Notes: a model not told the origin generated them from the sequence alone. Shown: positions 1-11,743, counted from the stretch's first letter. The stretch is 64,000 nt of DNA from Lycorma delicatula (GCF_047948215.1 NC_134455.1:150084575-150148574); one strand, 5' to 3'. Program-made: numbers and translations.

Positions 1-536
1 TTTATAGTACTAGGTGGCATACAAAAACTTGATAATATACTTGAAATAATAAAATTTAAAAAAATATACTACAGCTTGTTTTAATAGTAAATGCTCTTAT
101 ATAAATGAAAGTACTGAAGATGAAACAATTTTTTTAATCCTCATCACTTCTTTAAAAAAAAGTAAAAGTATTAGTTTACAAGAGATTACATCTAGCTTCA
201 TTAAAAAAGGAATAAATAAAACAGAAATAAATTCTATTGGTAAAATCGAATTTAATGAAAAAAATCGAGGGTTACATTTACAAAGTAATAAGTGCAATAT
301 TACACCACGGATCTTTGATTCGTAAAAGTCATTGTACTAGTTTTATAAAAAAGGAAAAATATGGTATGAAGTGAATGATATGACTGTCAACAAAAAAAAA
401 ACTGGCTGTGAAATTCAGTTTGTTTGTTCTAGAAAGGCAATACATTTTAATAATAAAGTCATAAGATACTAATCAGTAATTCATAAAAAATATAAAAGAA
501 TAATCTAAAAAAACGCAGTGATATCAAAAAAAAAAT
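1..536. other. AT-rich stretch, no gene seen
   Basis: Strongly AT-rich sequence with A-runs and no reading frame resembling a known protein. I see no tRNA-like boxes or transposon ends before the large inverted repeat that starts at 537. Confidence 0.6.
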
Positions 537-1238
537 TACAATGAAATTGTAAACCGTAAGGTAAGGGTCTCGCAGATATAATTTCTTCCGCTCAAAAAAA
601 CAAAAATTTCTGCAATATAAAAACAATTGTTTTTAACAAAACGATACTACGATCGAAAAAGGTAAAACACTACATTTCTATTATCAAAATCTGTTATTAA
701 TTTAGAATTTTCTTCAAAAAAGATACATGTTTAATACTGGTAACAGGCAATAGACATACAATAATAGATAATAAACAATGTATAAGCGTTCCATACAATA
801 AGCAAAAAAAAAAAAAAAAAATTTGTTGCAAAACTCTTACCGGCTCGATTTCATTTATATGTAACGCATACCACATTTACAGAAATAATACAATTCTTTG
901 ATTATTCGTTGTTTAATAAATAAATGAAATCGGGCCGGTAAGAATTTTGTAACAAATTTTTATTTTTTTTTGCTTATTATATGGAACGCTTAAAAATTGT
1001 TTATTATCAATTATTGTATATCTATTGTCTACTACATATATTTAACATGTATTTTTTTAATAGAAAATTCTAAATTAATAACAGATTTTGATAATAGAAA
1101 TGTAAAGTCTTACCTTTTTTGATATCAGTATCGTTTTGTTAGAAAAAGTTTTATTCATATTACAGAAATTTTTGTTTTTTTGAGCAGAAGAAATGATATC
1201 TTCGAGACTCTTACCGTACGGTTTACAATTTCATTGTA
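537..1238. mobile_element. 702-bp foldback/MITE-like element with about 320-bp inverted arms
   Basis: The left arm (537-858) and right arm (920-1238) are imperfect reverse complements over about 320 bp, leaving a 61-bp spacer (859-919). The outer ends read tacaatgaaattgtaaaccg at 537 and its complement ending at 1238. The inner ends are the cggctcgatttcatttat block (841-858) and its complement starting at 920. Matching landmarks run through both arms: a poly-A/poly-T tract beside the inner ends, a GAGC block (about 590 and 1180) and an acagattttgataatag block. There is no coding capacity. A foldback or nonautonomous TIR DNA transposon is the best explanation, because arms this long with a short spacer are typical of those. 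I see no clear target duplication. The transposase superfamily cannot be named from the ends. Confidence 0.8.
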
Positions 1239-1479
1239 TTTTTTTTGTTATTACTTACTATTACTATTAGCATCGTAGTACGGAATGATAAGTTTTTTAT
1301 TATTTATTAGAAAACTTTTATTAAGATTTTTTGAAAGTTAAACTCGCACTCATGAATTATATTAATAAAAGCAGGTTTTGATCGATAGAAGAGCGAATAT
1401 AAAAATATTAATATTTTATGAAAAAGAATTTAGAAAGAAAATAAATGTTCCGTTTTAAAAAGACAGTGATGAACATCCC

Positions 1480-1575
1480 AACCCCGTAGGGGAAGACACC
1501 CGCCTTGTAACGCTTCTGGTTGCCATACCCCCCTCCCATGTTCCTAGCCCTGATGGGCTTTAACGGGAACAGTCA
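1480..1575. other. GC-rich island of unknown origin
   Basis: A block of about 95 bp with far higher GC than its neighbours, including runs such as ccccgtaggggaagacaccc and atacccccctcccatgttcc. It lies directly upstream of a SINE copy. The sharp change in composition suggests a fragment of a GC-richer repeat, such as a retroelement untranslated region, but no coding motif or terminus confirms this. Confidence 0.35.
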
Positions 1576-1599
1576 ATGAACAAGTGTAAACATTTCTTT

Positions 1600-1757
1600 T
1601 TTTTCCTGGACGAAATTCACTTCAGAAATTCGAAGCTTGTGCGTAAGAATATGAAATGTAATTTTTTAGCGTATGAAAAATACCGTAACTGACTGGGATT
1701 CGAACCCAGGACCTCCGGATGAAAGGTCGAGACGCTACCACTCGCTCCACGAAGGTC
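1600..1757 (-). mobile_element. tRNA-derived SINE, tail type 2
   Basis: On the minus strand the 5' part is tRNA-like. It has a box A-like stretch (gagcgagtggtagcg) and, about 30 nt on, a box B match (gggttcgaatccc), which together form a split Pol III promoter. The segment between the boxes (cgacctttcatccgg) resembles a Glu-type TTC anticodon arm. The body ends in a poly-A tract, seen as T-run 1590-1603 on the plus strand. The non-tRNA tail, containing atgaaatg and acaagcttcg-like blocks, matches the copies at 49.7 and 51.7 kb. It is not a functional tRNA, because the acceptor stem is absent. Confidence 0.8.
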
Positions 1758-1794
1758 TTAGACAATTAACTGAAACTAGCTTGGTTGATCTAGG

Positions 1795-1958
1795 TTTTTT
1801 TTTTTGTTTAACCTCCGGGACCACTGTTAGTTATTGTTTCAGAGGATAAGATGAATGATTGTAGCGTGTGTGAAAACGTCATACCTGTCCGGGATTCAAA
1901 CCCGGGACCTCCGGATGAAAGGCCAAGACGCTATCACTCGCGCCATGAAAGCCGGCCA
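1795..1958 (-). mobile_element. tRNA-derived SINE, tail type 1
   Basis: This has the same tRNA-like head as the neighbouring copy (box B gggtttgaatcccgg read on the minus strand) but a different 3' tail, containing catcttatcctctgaa and ggtcccggaggttaaac, then poly-A (T-run 1795-1805 on plus). A short tctag string flanks both ends (about 1789 and 1960), which may be a short target duplication. It lies tandem to the copy at 1600-1757 in the same orientation. The best preserved relative is at 36465-36629. Confidence 0.85.
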
Positions 1959-3170
1959 ATCTAGACAGTAAACACACTTCATTGCACCAAACAAAAAATC
2001 CACGCGCAAACATTTAATTTTTTACATAAGGAAAATTTTACATGAAGAAAAATATTTGATACCCTGAATATCATTTAGCCAGTAACTTAGTAATACATAT
2101 ATTAATATATATATATATATATATACACTGGTACATGTTACGTATAATATACATATACGTATATTTTCATAGGAATGAAAAATTAGCTAGCATGGTAACG
2201 ATTTATTACCTATTTGGTATCTTACGGGAGAGTATCCCGAAAGTGATGCTCTCAAGAACAAAAAAACTACCATCAATTCTTCACGTTAATAAAACATTAA
2301 AAAATATAATTATTAAGTATATTTAATAGATAATAGGCTAGTAAATAAAACTAATTTATCTAAGTAATATAGCTAGTAAATACACTTTTTGAAGACAACT
2401 ATAGTTGTGTCTTTTTTTAATAATTTCTATTTCAATCTGTAAAATCATTTTATTTGTTAATTTTTTTACAGTTGACCACACTAAGTAAAAGGCGGATGAT
2501 TTACTAATTCTTAAATTAATTAAAATTATTATTCCTAGATGACTTTAAAAGTATTACCAATAGATATGAAGTATCAGTAACAAATTTACTATTATTCCTA
2601 GTTTACTTTAAGTAAAATTATCCTCTACTTTTTTTATGATGTTTTATATTGTGTTAAACTAGAATCAAAGATCACACGGCTCTAAATTTTTCATAGCAAG
2701 TTCAATGTCTTCAAAGAGGAATGCAAAAATCCGGGTATTCCCATACCTTACCCTAACCCTGCTGGAATCTGTTCTATAAATATCTACTACATGCAGACTC
2801 TCTTATTTCATTTAGCGGTGTTTTTTCCTGTCGGCATCGTAATATCAGTCGGATAAAATTAACATCTTTGTCATAAATTTACACGACTTCTAACCTGTTT
2901 CAGAGAATCTTATTATGTAACAGAAGAACTGTTCTATTCCAATAAACCTGTTACTTAACAATTTCCTGCAGTCTTTCGGACTTTAAGCATAACGATAATT
3001 AGAAAGTGTATTTTCATCGTTCCTCATCTTTCAGAAATGAAATAAAATCGTTATTGTAACTGAATGTATAATTTTAATTATTTAATTTTTTAATTATATT
3101 TTTTTACTTACGAAAAGATGAGCAAACTATTATGATTATTTTTATTATGATTATTATTACTATTGCAACG
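1959..3170. other. AT-rich stretch with (AT)n at 2105-2125, no gene seen
   Basis: This is noncoding AT-rich DNA. It contains an (AT)n microsatellite at 2105-2125 and a short block of more mixed composition around 2690-2830. I see no supported exon, RNA gene or transposon end. Confidence 0.5.
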
Positions 3171-3262
3171 TTGATCTCCATGGCCGAATGGTAGTGTCTT
3201 TCATCCAGAGCTCCGAGTTCGAATCCACGGTCAGGCATAGTTTTTTCACACACAATAAAATT
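3171..3262 (+). mobile_element. Partial tRNA-SINE (head only)
   Basis: The plus strand shows the tRNA-like head: ctccatggccgaatggtag (box A-like), then tttcatccagag, then gagttcgaatcc (box B) and the tcaggcatag sequence that follows the head in other copies. After the ttttttcacacac segment the similarity to the SINE tail is lost, so only the 5' part survives. About 10 bases between the boxes are missing compared with the 36.5-kb copy. Confidence 0.7.
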
Positions 3263-3857
3263 TATTATGATAGCTGCATCGTAGTGACTATTTTTGGGCA
3301 TCAGATTGTTGTTACTATTGTACGAATAAATAGATAAATATTGAAACAGAAAAATTACGGTACGATATATTTTCAATTCATTAGACAATTTGGTTTAATT
3401 CTAATAAAAATTCTTAGTTATTTAAACAATCAATTAATAATCTCATCTATTTAAAGTAAATTTTAGTTACACAATGTTACTTACACATTTACACCAACGC
3501 ATGTCGGTGTTTATCTGCATAAAAATATCTTTTGTAATGAAGGTAAACACCGATTTCTGTTTAAAATATTCTATAAAAGTAATACGTTAAAAAGATGAAT
3601 AAAAGTTATAAACGTGTTTTTACTTCTTTATTTGAATCCAAATTAGCTAGGGAACTATAGCTATTTAATATAAAAACATCTTACGCAGCTTTGTGCAAGA
3701 AGACCCCTATTCGTTAATTTAATTTGGCTTTAATATGTTAAACTTTTTTTTTTAATTTAATTTAATGTTGGAAACAATAAATACCGCAGATAAATATCAT
3801 ATAACGTCAACGTATCAACCTGCAGCATCATAACTAACCACGCTTCTAACTTGTTTG

Positions 3858-4085
3858 TAGATACACTTCTACAGCTTATCTAAATTTCAACGAAATTGTA
3901 GTGTCGAAGATTTTCGAACCACAAAAATTTATACATAAGCCTTATATATTTGGAAACCCTTGTTTAAGTGAATGGTATTTTCGTACTTCTCGAAATGTAA
4001 AGAAAATTCATTTTCCCCACCCCTACTCACACCAGACCGTACTTTTCTTCGAAAAGTCAGAAAAAATTAACAATTATCCAGTGCG
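3858..4085. repeat. Dispersed repeat, copy 1 (partner at 55.9 kb)
   Basis: About 230 bp is clearly homologous, in the same orientation, to 55890-56137. Shared landmarks in order are agatacact, a tctaaatttcaacgaaattg block, a phrase ending cacaaaaattt, gtttaagtgaatggtatttt, gtaaag.aaattcatttt.ccc and cttttcttcgaaaa. Divergence is high, with many small indels. The open frame that crosses this copy (62 codons) is not conserved in the other copy, so I treat it as noncoding repeat. The family is unknown to me. Confidence 0.75.
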
Positions 4086-5026
4086 TTAATTGTTACGGGC
4101 CTCTTATAAAGTAAATCACTGTTATGAGAAGTAATATTTTATACTAAAATAAGTGTATTAAATAAGGATCTTGTATAGTATACTCAACTTATACAAGATA
4201 CCAAGTATATGATAAATAATATTATTATTATCTCTTAATAATTATCACAGAATAAATAATTTTTTAGCGTAAGGTAAATCGTCATCGACTTTTCCAGTTA
4301 CCTAAAACCAGGAGTAGTAAATTTTGCTAATCTACTGTGATCAAGTCTACGATAAACAGTACAATTTAACGACTAAAATTGTTATTTATCCGTTACTGTT
4401 TTTATAGTTCCATGTTAATATTTCTTGATACTTTATAACACTTAAAAGTGCGTATACAAGTTATTTTTGTGTATAAATAATTACATTGTATGTAATATCT
4501 AATATTTATTTCGTTATAAGTTTACAGAGAAAAATAAGATAAAATTATAAACTTAAACGTATCCAGTGATTTTTTGAACGTAAAAATTACTTAAATTGTG
4601 GTTTTTAACAATTTTAGATCGGAAAATAACGGTCTAAAACTTGTAAGTTTTGGACGTAAGTCTACTCTAACTTTACATCCGTTTATCTAAACAAAAGTTA
4701 TCGCTTTGAAATCTTTTATATATTCTCTCTTGAGTGTGCTCAGATTCCGGTTGGACTACAATATAATTAAAAATCGATCTTTTGGTCAAACTTTCTCCGG
4801 TCAAGATTTTCCACATTACGTCTGTAATCATCGACGTTCACTTCATTCCGATTTGTATGAAAATTATATTTAATAGTTCACTACAAAGCCGGTCAATAGG
4901 AAATAGCTGGATTCATGTCTGCAAATCCAACGAATGTTATTTGAAAATTGGAAAAAAGTGGAGCAGAGGTCGTAACAATTTAATAAATTGCCTTACTTTC
5001 ATATATTTTTTTTAAACGATTTTATA
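4086..5026. other. AT-rich stretch with one hairpin (4168-4199)
   Basis: No gene is supported. A 10-bp perfect stem, atcttgtata (4168-4177) with tatacaagat (4190-4199), encloses a 12-nt loop. The open frame at 4782-5015 has no recognisable domain. Confidence 0.5.
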
Positions 5027-6070
5027 GACTATAGGTTGTCTTAAAAGTATTGAGCCTTTAGAGACCAGAATTGAGAGTAAATTTATTGTTATTGGAAAAT
5101 AATATTATGAAACCACATATGCACCATTTTTTTCGATGACTTTCTGCCAGTTTTCCGGCAACACACCATAATCCCGTCGCTATAGAATTTCTGTGGATTC
5201 TGGTCAAAAAATTGTGACCCTTGGTTTTCCACAGATCTCTTTTGAAACTACCTTAACACCGTTCAGGGAGTTCCTGCAGGGACAAAAACAAATGATAGTC
5301 TGACGGTGCCAGGTCCGGGCAAACGGTGGATGCATTAAAACCTCCCAGTCAAGTTCTCTTAATTTCTGTCGTTAAAGATGTATGCGGTCTGGTGTAATCA
5401 ACATAGTATACGACACCCTTTCCTTTGATCTGTACAGGCCGTTTCTTTTGAATTACTAGGTGTAATCGCGCTAATTGTCAACAGCGCAGGTCTGAGTCTA
5501 TCATTCTGCTTGGTGGCAGCAGCTTGTGACGCACAATGCCGTCTTTCAATCCAACTAAACGCACAGCAGAACATTCCTGGGCGTCATTGTGGGCTTTGGA
5601 CAGACTGTGAAGTTTCTCATCGCTTCGACCACGATCTTTTTTGCACATTGTTATCATAGATTATCCGTTTTTCATCATTCGTAATCAACCGCTTCAGGAA
5701 CGGCTTGATTCGTTACGTTTCAGTAGAAATTTCCAGATAGAAATTCGATCGAGTAAATTTTTCCGAGTCAGATCATGCGGCACGTAAACGCGGAGCTTCT
5801 TTTTGTATCCAGCTTTCTCCAAGTGGTTTACCACTGTTTGGTAATGGATGCTTAGGTCACTGGCGATCTCATCTCTGCTTACATACCGGTCTTCCTCGAC
5901 TTTTGCCAGAATACGCTAACGATATCTCGTGCGCAAACGACTCGCTACATTTTAGACTATTTATTTTCAAAATTACTCGTATTCTTTGAATGTTCATTTT
6001 ATTTTCATAATATTTCATATTTATATTTAATATTTTGCCAAAAACTCTTGTCTTTATACTTTGTGGTACA
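5027..6070 (-). mobile_element. Decayed mariner-family DNA transposon
   Basis: The block contains a heavily broken mariner transposase on the minus strand (see the pseudogene entry). Its span, about 1 kb, is close to the normal 1.2-1.3 kb of mariners. The low-coordinate end begins near ggttgtcttaaaagtattga, which has the look of a mariner terminal repeat. The high-coordinate end near 6060 carries a similar but weak aaagtat string on the opposite strand. I could not define matching TIRs or a TA duplication confidently, so the boundaries are approximate. Confidence 0.75.
5050..5945 (-). pseudogene. Mariner (DD34D-type) transposase pseudogene
   Basis: Read 5' to 3' on the minus strand, conceptual translation in shifting frames gives, in order: a helix-turn-helix region (SRDEIASDLSIHYQTVVNHL then GYKKKLRVYVPHDLT), then LLPPSRMIDSDL, then a VDYTRPHTSL segment where mariners have HxDNARPHTSL, then PDLAPSDYHLF, the third catalytic D motif. 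A C-terminal WCVAGKLAESHRKKW segment matches the usual end of the protein. Several frameshifts and stops interrupt it, and the region of the first catalytic aspartate is not intact. The family cuts and pastes TA-flanked DNA in the nucleus, and this copy cannot. It differs clearly from the mariner at 45.9 kb, so it represents a second lineage. Confidence 0.85.
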
Positions 6071-9000
6071 ATACTACTACTACTCTACTGCTGTAGATTA
6101 AAAAAAAACGATTGGAAAAAAGGAATTTGAAGATTCAAAATCTAAATTTTAATAAGTTTTAATTCACTCGTGTTAATTAGATTTATTCTTCTGGTTCTGG
6201 TCATTATCCGGTTTTTAAAAATAATTCGCTATTTTATAAAACGATTACAGTGTTATAATTGTTGTTAATAAAATTTGAACTATTATGAATACACGGACAA
6301 ATCTTCTTAGTCATTCTTAAATCCTCTTTGTCTAATTTTTTGATAAAACGTATAAAAAAATCATTACTTCCAGTTACGCTCCAAAAAAAACTAAAAAAAG
6401 ACCTCTCAAATCGTACTCGTGATTGTCAATAACCAAAGATACGATTTCGTCCACGCACGCGTGCGCACATGCATAAAGAATTATTATATCAAAAGAAATA
6501 TAGTATTTTTAGATTTCAAGTATTATTTATGCATACACTCCATTCGTTAAATTCTAGCCCGTTTATTCTTATACCTGCTTTGAGCATGCTTTTAATAGCT
6601 AGCTGGTGTAAAAAAAAAGTGCGAATTAATTATTTAAGTCCCTATTAATGTATTAATTTTTATCGATCGATTGTAAATGAAAACCTAATGAATTTATAAA
6701 TCGTAAATTTAATAGTTAAGATTAAATTACTTATTTTCAAGTAATTTTCTAAATGTCTAAAATAATATTTAGAAGTTAGAAGGTTACTACATCTTAAAAT
6801 TTTTCTCCCCTACGGGAAATAGCTGATAAGTCCACTATTCGATGTCAGATAAATGTGTGATAGATCAATTGATGTCACCATAAAATTAATTCGTCTTTTA
6901 AAAGTTGTTTCTTTAGGAAATAGTCTACATCAACTGAATGGCAAAAATGCTTTGATTGTAAAAGAAGAATACACAGTTTAACTGTAAAACAGCTCCTACT
7001 GCAGAGCCGATGAAATTTAATTCAAATTATTTCCATTATTTTTAAAGTAAATTTTCAGTAAAATTATTTTACTATGTCTAAGGTAAGCACTAAAGCTCCG
7101 GTATCTAAATCGGTGCCCTGATAAAAGTACCGACCGATAAGCATACTAAATTTATTCTGTTTAATGTTTAAAAATTGTATTATATTTATTAATACTACAT
7201 AAAAATTAATGGAAAAATAGCTAAATATTTCTTTAACGAAATTAAAAAAAAATAATCAATAATCTTCAAGTTTCCTTAATTGATGTGTTTTGATAAATAA
7301 TTTGTTTTTTACTTTACATCGTTCCATTTAATGGGGATTTAAAGATACTAGGACGTAGTTCATATTATCGATTCTCAATCGAAGTAATTTTGAAATTATT
7401 AACAATCCTTTAATACATTTTTAACAATATGATGTTTTATAATCATTTAATATACAATTAAATTATACATCATCTTAACAGTTTTAGTGTTTGGAGACAA
7501 GTTATAAAATATTAGCTCTTTTCTAATAAAGGTAGTCCTTTTCTAATTCTCCTAAATGACTGTTTAAAAATAAAGGTTCCCTAGTTGAAAAACTAACATT
7601 TGCGTGCAGTTAAATAACTGCAATCTTTAGATATCAGGGTTATGGGGACATCTTACTGAAACAAATTTAATTAAATGTTAAAGCGCATTAAATTATAGCA
7701 GTGATTCTCAAAAAAAAAAAAAAAATAATAATTTAGGAAAACTATTCAATACACTCCTTAAAACCAGCCACAAACGTTAAACAAAAATTAATGAAGCCCT
7801 TATTTTAAAATAAATTTATAATTCTACAAAAAAATTAAACGGCCTCATTGTTAATTAATGAAGTCAAGAATTTTTAAGTTATAAGTAAAATTAATATTTT
7901 ACGCTTAAAAAAAAAGTGGGAATTTTTTCTGCTTTAAAAGTGTATCTTTAAAATATATTTGGAATGTGAAAAGTATGTTTTGCTTGGAAAGATTATTGCA
8001 AACAAAAATGTTTTACAACTGATTTAGTTGTTTATTTTTAAAATTTTCAACCTACACGAGTTAAAAATATTTAAATTTTAAATAACTTTTAATAAAAATT
8101 TTATTTATATTTAGTTTAATAGTATCATACTTTCAAAAAAATTGAAGATTAACCTATGATATGTAACATTTCTGGTGAAAACAGATTCCAAATATATGTT
8201 TCCTTCATTTATTTTAAAGTATATTGTTAAGTAAAGCAGATAAGAAGGCTTACGTTATTTTATTTACGTAAAAATAAAATAACGTTTAAAAGTTTCCCAA
8301 TTAGCGCGACAAATTCAAGGTATTTTTAGGTCGTATAAATAAGGATAACGTTAGGTGTAACGCATGTTCATAAAGAATTGTTCTTCCGTGTAGTATTATT
8401 CGGTAACTGTTCCATTTCCGCTACCCACTCATCAAAAGACGAGAGGAAAGAACCTACACTAATTTTCTCTGTCATTGTTCAATGACGTTAGTGATACATC
8501 TAGGTGTTAACATTACCGATTGTTGACGTTCGATTGTGATTCCCTGCTGAATTAGGAAATAACCGGCATATAATGCGAAATTAATTAGATTTTCTATGAC
8601 AACGAAGCGGTAGGAAGGATAAGTATTCATCAAGTATAATTTAATATTCCAGGTTTTCCCCTTATTTCTCGGTTATGCACGATTATTCATTTATAAAAAT
8701 AGATTTTTATTTTAAACTATCTCTTAGAAAACATTAAATCATATTTAAAAAAACATTACAGTAATTTACTAATTTAGTTTCGTTTGTTCCCGATGAAATA
8801 TGTTTTAAAAATCTAGAAAAAAATAATCTTTTACTTCAAACGCCAAAATTTCTGTGATTTGATCGGATTTATATTTTGTCAAAAAAAACTGACTTAACCG
8901 TTAAATATGAACTTTCAAAATCGTGTATGATGACCGACAAGAGAATAAAAATAAAATCAATTTCAATGTCTGAGAAGATTGTAATATAAATATAATTGAT

Positions 9001-9136
9001 TATTAAATGTTGCTATAAACACTACAGATATGGGTCGTGTAGTTTACGTATTTTATTACCTCTATTTTTAATATGAATACGTAAGCCTTCATGAACACAC
9101 AAAAAACAGAGTACATGATCAATCAAATCTTTAATT
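6071..9136. other. Long AT-rich stretch, no gene seen
   Basis: Mostly AT-rich noncoding sequence. A region of more balanced composition at about 8310-8660 looks single-copy within the window and contains a TGACGT string. It could be regulatory, but nothing proves that. A perfect hairpin lies at 8252-8285. Confidence 0.45.
8252..8285. other. Perfect 14-bp hairpin
   Basis: The stem acgttattttattt (8252-8265) pairs perfectly with aaataaaataacgt (8272-8285) around a 6-nt loop. It may be the remnant of a small MITE. No gene flanks it to suggest a terminator or mRNA structure. Confidence 0.6.
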
Positions 9137-9233
9137 TAAAAATTCTCGTACTGACAAAATTTTTCGTACTTTATAAAATGTAAAAATATTTTTTTTTATT
9201 AAATATTAAATTTTGTCAGTTCATATTTTTAAG
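9137..9233. repeat. Small inverted-repeat element (about 95 bp)
   Basis: The string actgacaaaattt (about 9150) recurs inverted as aaattttgtcagt (about 9207). Further matching A/T-rich sequence lies outside both arms (aaaaattct and its inverted counterpart). The interior is A/T-rich. It is consistent with a tiny MITE or MITE remnant. Confidence 0.45.
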
Positions 9234-10374
9234 TTTTCAACGAAAAATTAAGTTGAAGTTTGCGACAATATGTCGACTCGGATGAATAAGTCTAAAATAA
9301 CGCAGACTATTCATATTTATATATAATGGTCGATATTACTTTGTGTTTCTCATTTTTTGGACAATTTTATAGCAAAATATCTGAAAGAAAGTTTGGTATT
9401 AAGATTAGAATCTATACGACGGAACATGAGATTAACTGCGCCAAATTACATCCTACCGCCTTTCAACATCTATCTGCGATGATTGAGGAATTTAAATTTA
9501 ACCTTCGGAAATATATTTCGGTTTTTATGCATAACAGACTATTTACATTCTCCCATGAAAAGAAATTGTGTTTAGCTAAACGTTTTTTAATTCCTCGCAT
9601 TTCATTTATATTTCCTTAAAAAAAATGTTTAACTGTCTTGGACAAAATTATCTAAATTTTCAGAAAGTTGAAAAGGAAAAAAATTAAAAGTAATATTTTT
9701 TATATTTATACGTGTACTCTGCACCAGCCTGTAAACAGTGGTGTGCAGAACGGTCAACAAATGTATAAAACAATACTAACATTTTCCGTAATATTTATTA
9801 TGACATTTAATTCATAACTGTAAAATAAATGCATAATACCAATTTATATATTCAGTTCCTTTAGTTATAATCTGAAATAGTTATAGAGGACCTAGAACGA
9901 CGCACAATTCACGACCTGAAATGTTCGGGCAATTCTCAGAAATAATAGGACTCCCGCACTAAAATTATTTAGAAAATGAGACGTGAAATGGTTTCTTTTT
10001 TTACCTTTCTCGCTGAATTGGATATATAAGCTTGCAAAATCCATATCGGCTACTTTAAGTCCCACAAGTTTAAAATTCATTATGTTTTTCACAGGGACTA
10101 TATTATCTTTACATATGCAAAAAGTTAACATCATTATTATCAGGGAAAGAAAATCTGTTAGGTGATTTTGTACTTGATCTTCTGGTGCTTTACGTGTACA
10201 ACACCATAAGAAAGGCCGGGACAGATAGAGGAAAACAGCAATCTAATACACAGCTAAAGTAGAATACGTCAGTCTGACGTATTGACCTGCCTGCAATCAA
10301 AACGTAATGAAGATTTACGTCAGATAAATTTATGGACTTCTTTAGTAGAAAGATTTAGTCATTAAATGGTTATT
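9234..10374. other. AT-rich stretch with chance reading frames
   Basis: The longest plus frame (9326-9619, 97 codons) and the opposing frames at 9892-10165 lack recognisable domains, lie on both strands and are uninterrupted only by chance as far as I can tell. No exon or transposon end is supported. Confidence 0.4.
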
Positions 10375-10745
10375 ACTTCCTTGTGTACAAGGAATCATAT
10401 ACCATGTACAACGAATATCATAAGTGGTATTTATTTTCATTAGGTCCAGAGTTATAGCCAAATAAAAGTTTAATTAATGAAATACTTGGATCTTACAAGG
10501 GGAAGGCACATCGGTTCGAATCCGACTTCATCTCCTTTTTTAACTTTTTTTTTTTTTTTTTAATTTAAACATTGATTTATTAATAATTATTAACCTCTGA
10601 TGCAAAAAAAATTATAATAAATAATAACTCATAATAACAACAACAAAAATTTAATAAAAAGTATATGTAATTTAATAGGCGTACAAGGAAGTCATGTGAT
10701 GACCACATCAGATTTTTTGAAAATGAAGTACTAGTTGTTTTCAGA
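10375..10745 (+). repeat. Composite repeat, internally deleted copy (partner at 28.1 kb)
   Basis: The copy opens with acttccttg (about 10377) and closes with the complement tacaaggaagt (about 10683). In between it carries a tatcataagtggtatttatt block, ccagagttatagc, aataaaagtttaattaat, cttacaaggggaaggcacat and a box B-like ggttcgaatccgacttcat, followed by a T/A-rich tract and cctctgatgcaaaaaaa. All of these reappear in reverse orientation at 28128-28500. This copy lacks the roughly 330-bp segment present at 28500-28810. The box B-like string hints at a tRNA-derived origin, but no convincing box A is visible. Confidence 0.75.
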
Positions 10746-11149
10746 GTAAAGTAATTACACATAGTTAAATGTTAATTATAATCTTTTTTTTATTTTTTAT
10801 TATTATTATTATCTTCTGCTGTCACATGTGAATTATACTCATGTATTATTGCATATTGTTTAATTATATACATGTATACTCATGTATAACTCACATTGAC
10901 ACTGGATTATGTTTTCAACACGTTTGAGGATTTAAAGGCATTTCGAACAGAGTTAAGAGACTTTCAACAAAATTTAGTTGTTAGAAAACATATCTAAGGC
11001 GCAATGACGAGATTAAGACGCTCCGACAATTCGTTAAATTCTTTTACTTCATAAAAAATGATTTCTTTTAATCTCCTATTTACGAATTTAGAGAAAATAT
11101 ATTTCCATTAATGAAAATAACGAACTGACATATATTTGTATAAATTAAA
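10746..11149. other. AT-rich stretch, no gene seen
   Basis: AT-rich noncoding DNA. A short direct echo of tacatgtatactcatgtat-type sequence is present around 10830-10890. No RNA gene or coding signal is visible. Confidence 0.45.
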
Positions 11150-11232
11150 TTTCCACTTCCCAACAATTTAAAAAGTGTAAATCCTAGTACTTTCGGAGCT
11201 GTTACTCCATCTTCAGGGATTTTCTAAAATAT
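11150..11232 (-). repeat. Repeat fragment with GAAGATGG...CGAAAGTACTAGG motif
   Basis: On the minus strand this reads ccctgaagatgg, then agctccgaaagtactagg, then attgttgggaag. The order cctgaRgatgg / cgaaagtactag / ttgttgg is shared with the MITE-like element at 23704-23957. The two may be relatives or carry the same terminal module. No matching inverted end is visible nearby, so this is a fragment. Confidence 0.5.
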
Positions 11233-11743
11233 GTTAATTTAAATCTTAATCAATAATCGTTTTTAAATTAAACTGTAATTTTCATAATAGTCGGTCGTCA
11301 AGAATAAAATTAATTCGTACATCAATAAGACAGTAACGTCATGTTTGTAAGATGTTTGTGACTATTATGAATTAGAATTGAAATTATGAAATAATTAGAA
11401 ATTAGAATTTTGAATTAGAACGCTTAGTAAATTAAATTGCATATACTTACTTCAGATTTCTGAAACCCTTGCCGCCTATTAAAATTATAAGAAGTCTCGT
11501 ATTCTAAGTCTCTGAAGATCTTCACTTATTTCAGGAGGAAGGAGGATATCGCACTGTAATCAACGTAACAAATCCTAGACGAAAGGAATTATAATACATT
11601 TTCTTTGAAGTTTAGGGAATTTATTTTGTTTGAAGCAGGCCTAGTTGAATTCAAGTCAGTAACTCCTGACTCACCTGTTTTCAGTACATAATCACCAGAG
11701 GAAAGCGATATAATATTTATTTAAAAAAATTATTTTATTTAAT

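Noticed and set aside
1690..1757. tRNA gene
   Set aside because: Box A and box B are present, but there is no acceptor stem, and the same head recurs with SINE tails and A-tracts elsewhere. It is a SINE head.
3901..4089. 62-codon frame as a small gene
   Set aside because: It lies in a dispersed repeat, and the frame is not kept in the copy at 55.9 kb.
9326..9619. 97-codon open frame
   Set aside because: No domain, no splice context, and overlapping frames nearby on the other strand. Lengths like this arise by chance in 64 kb.
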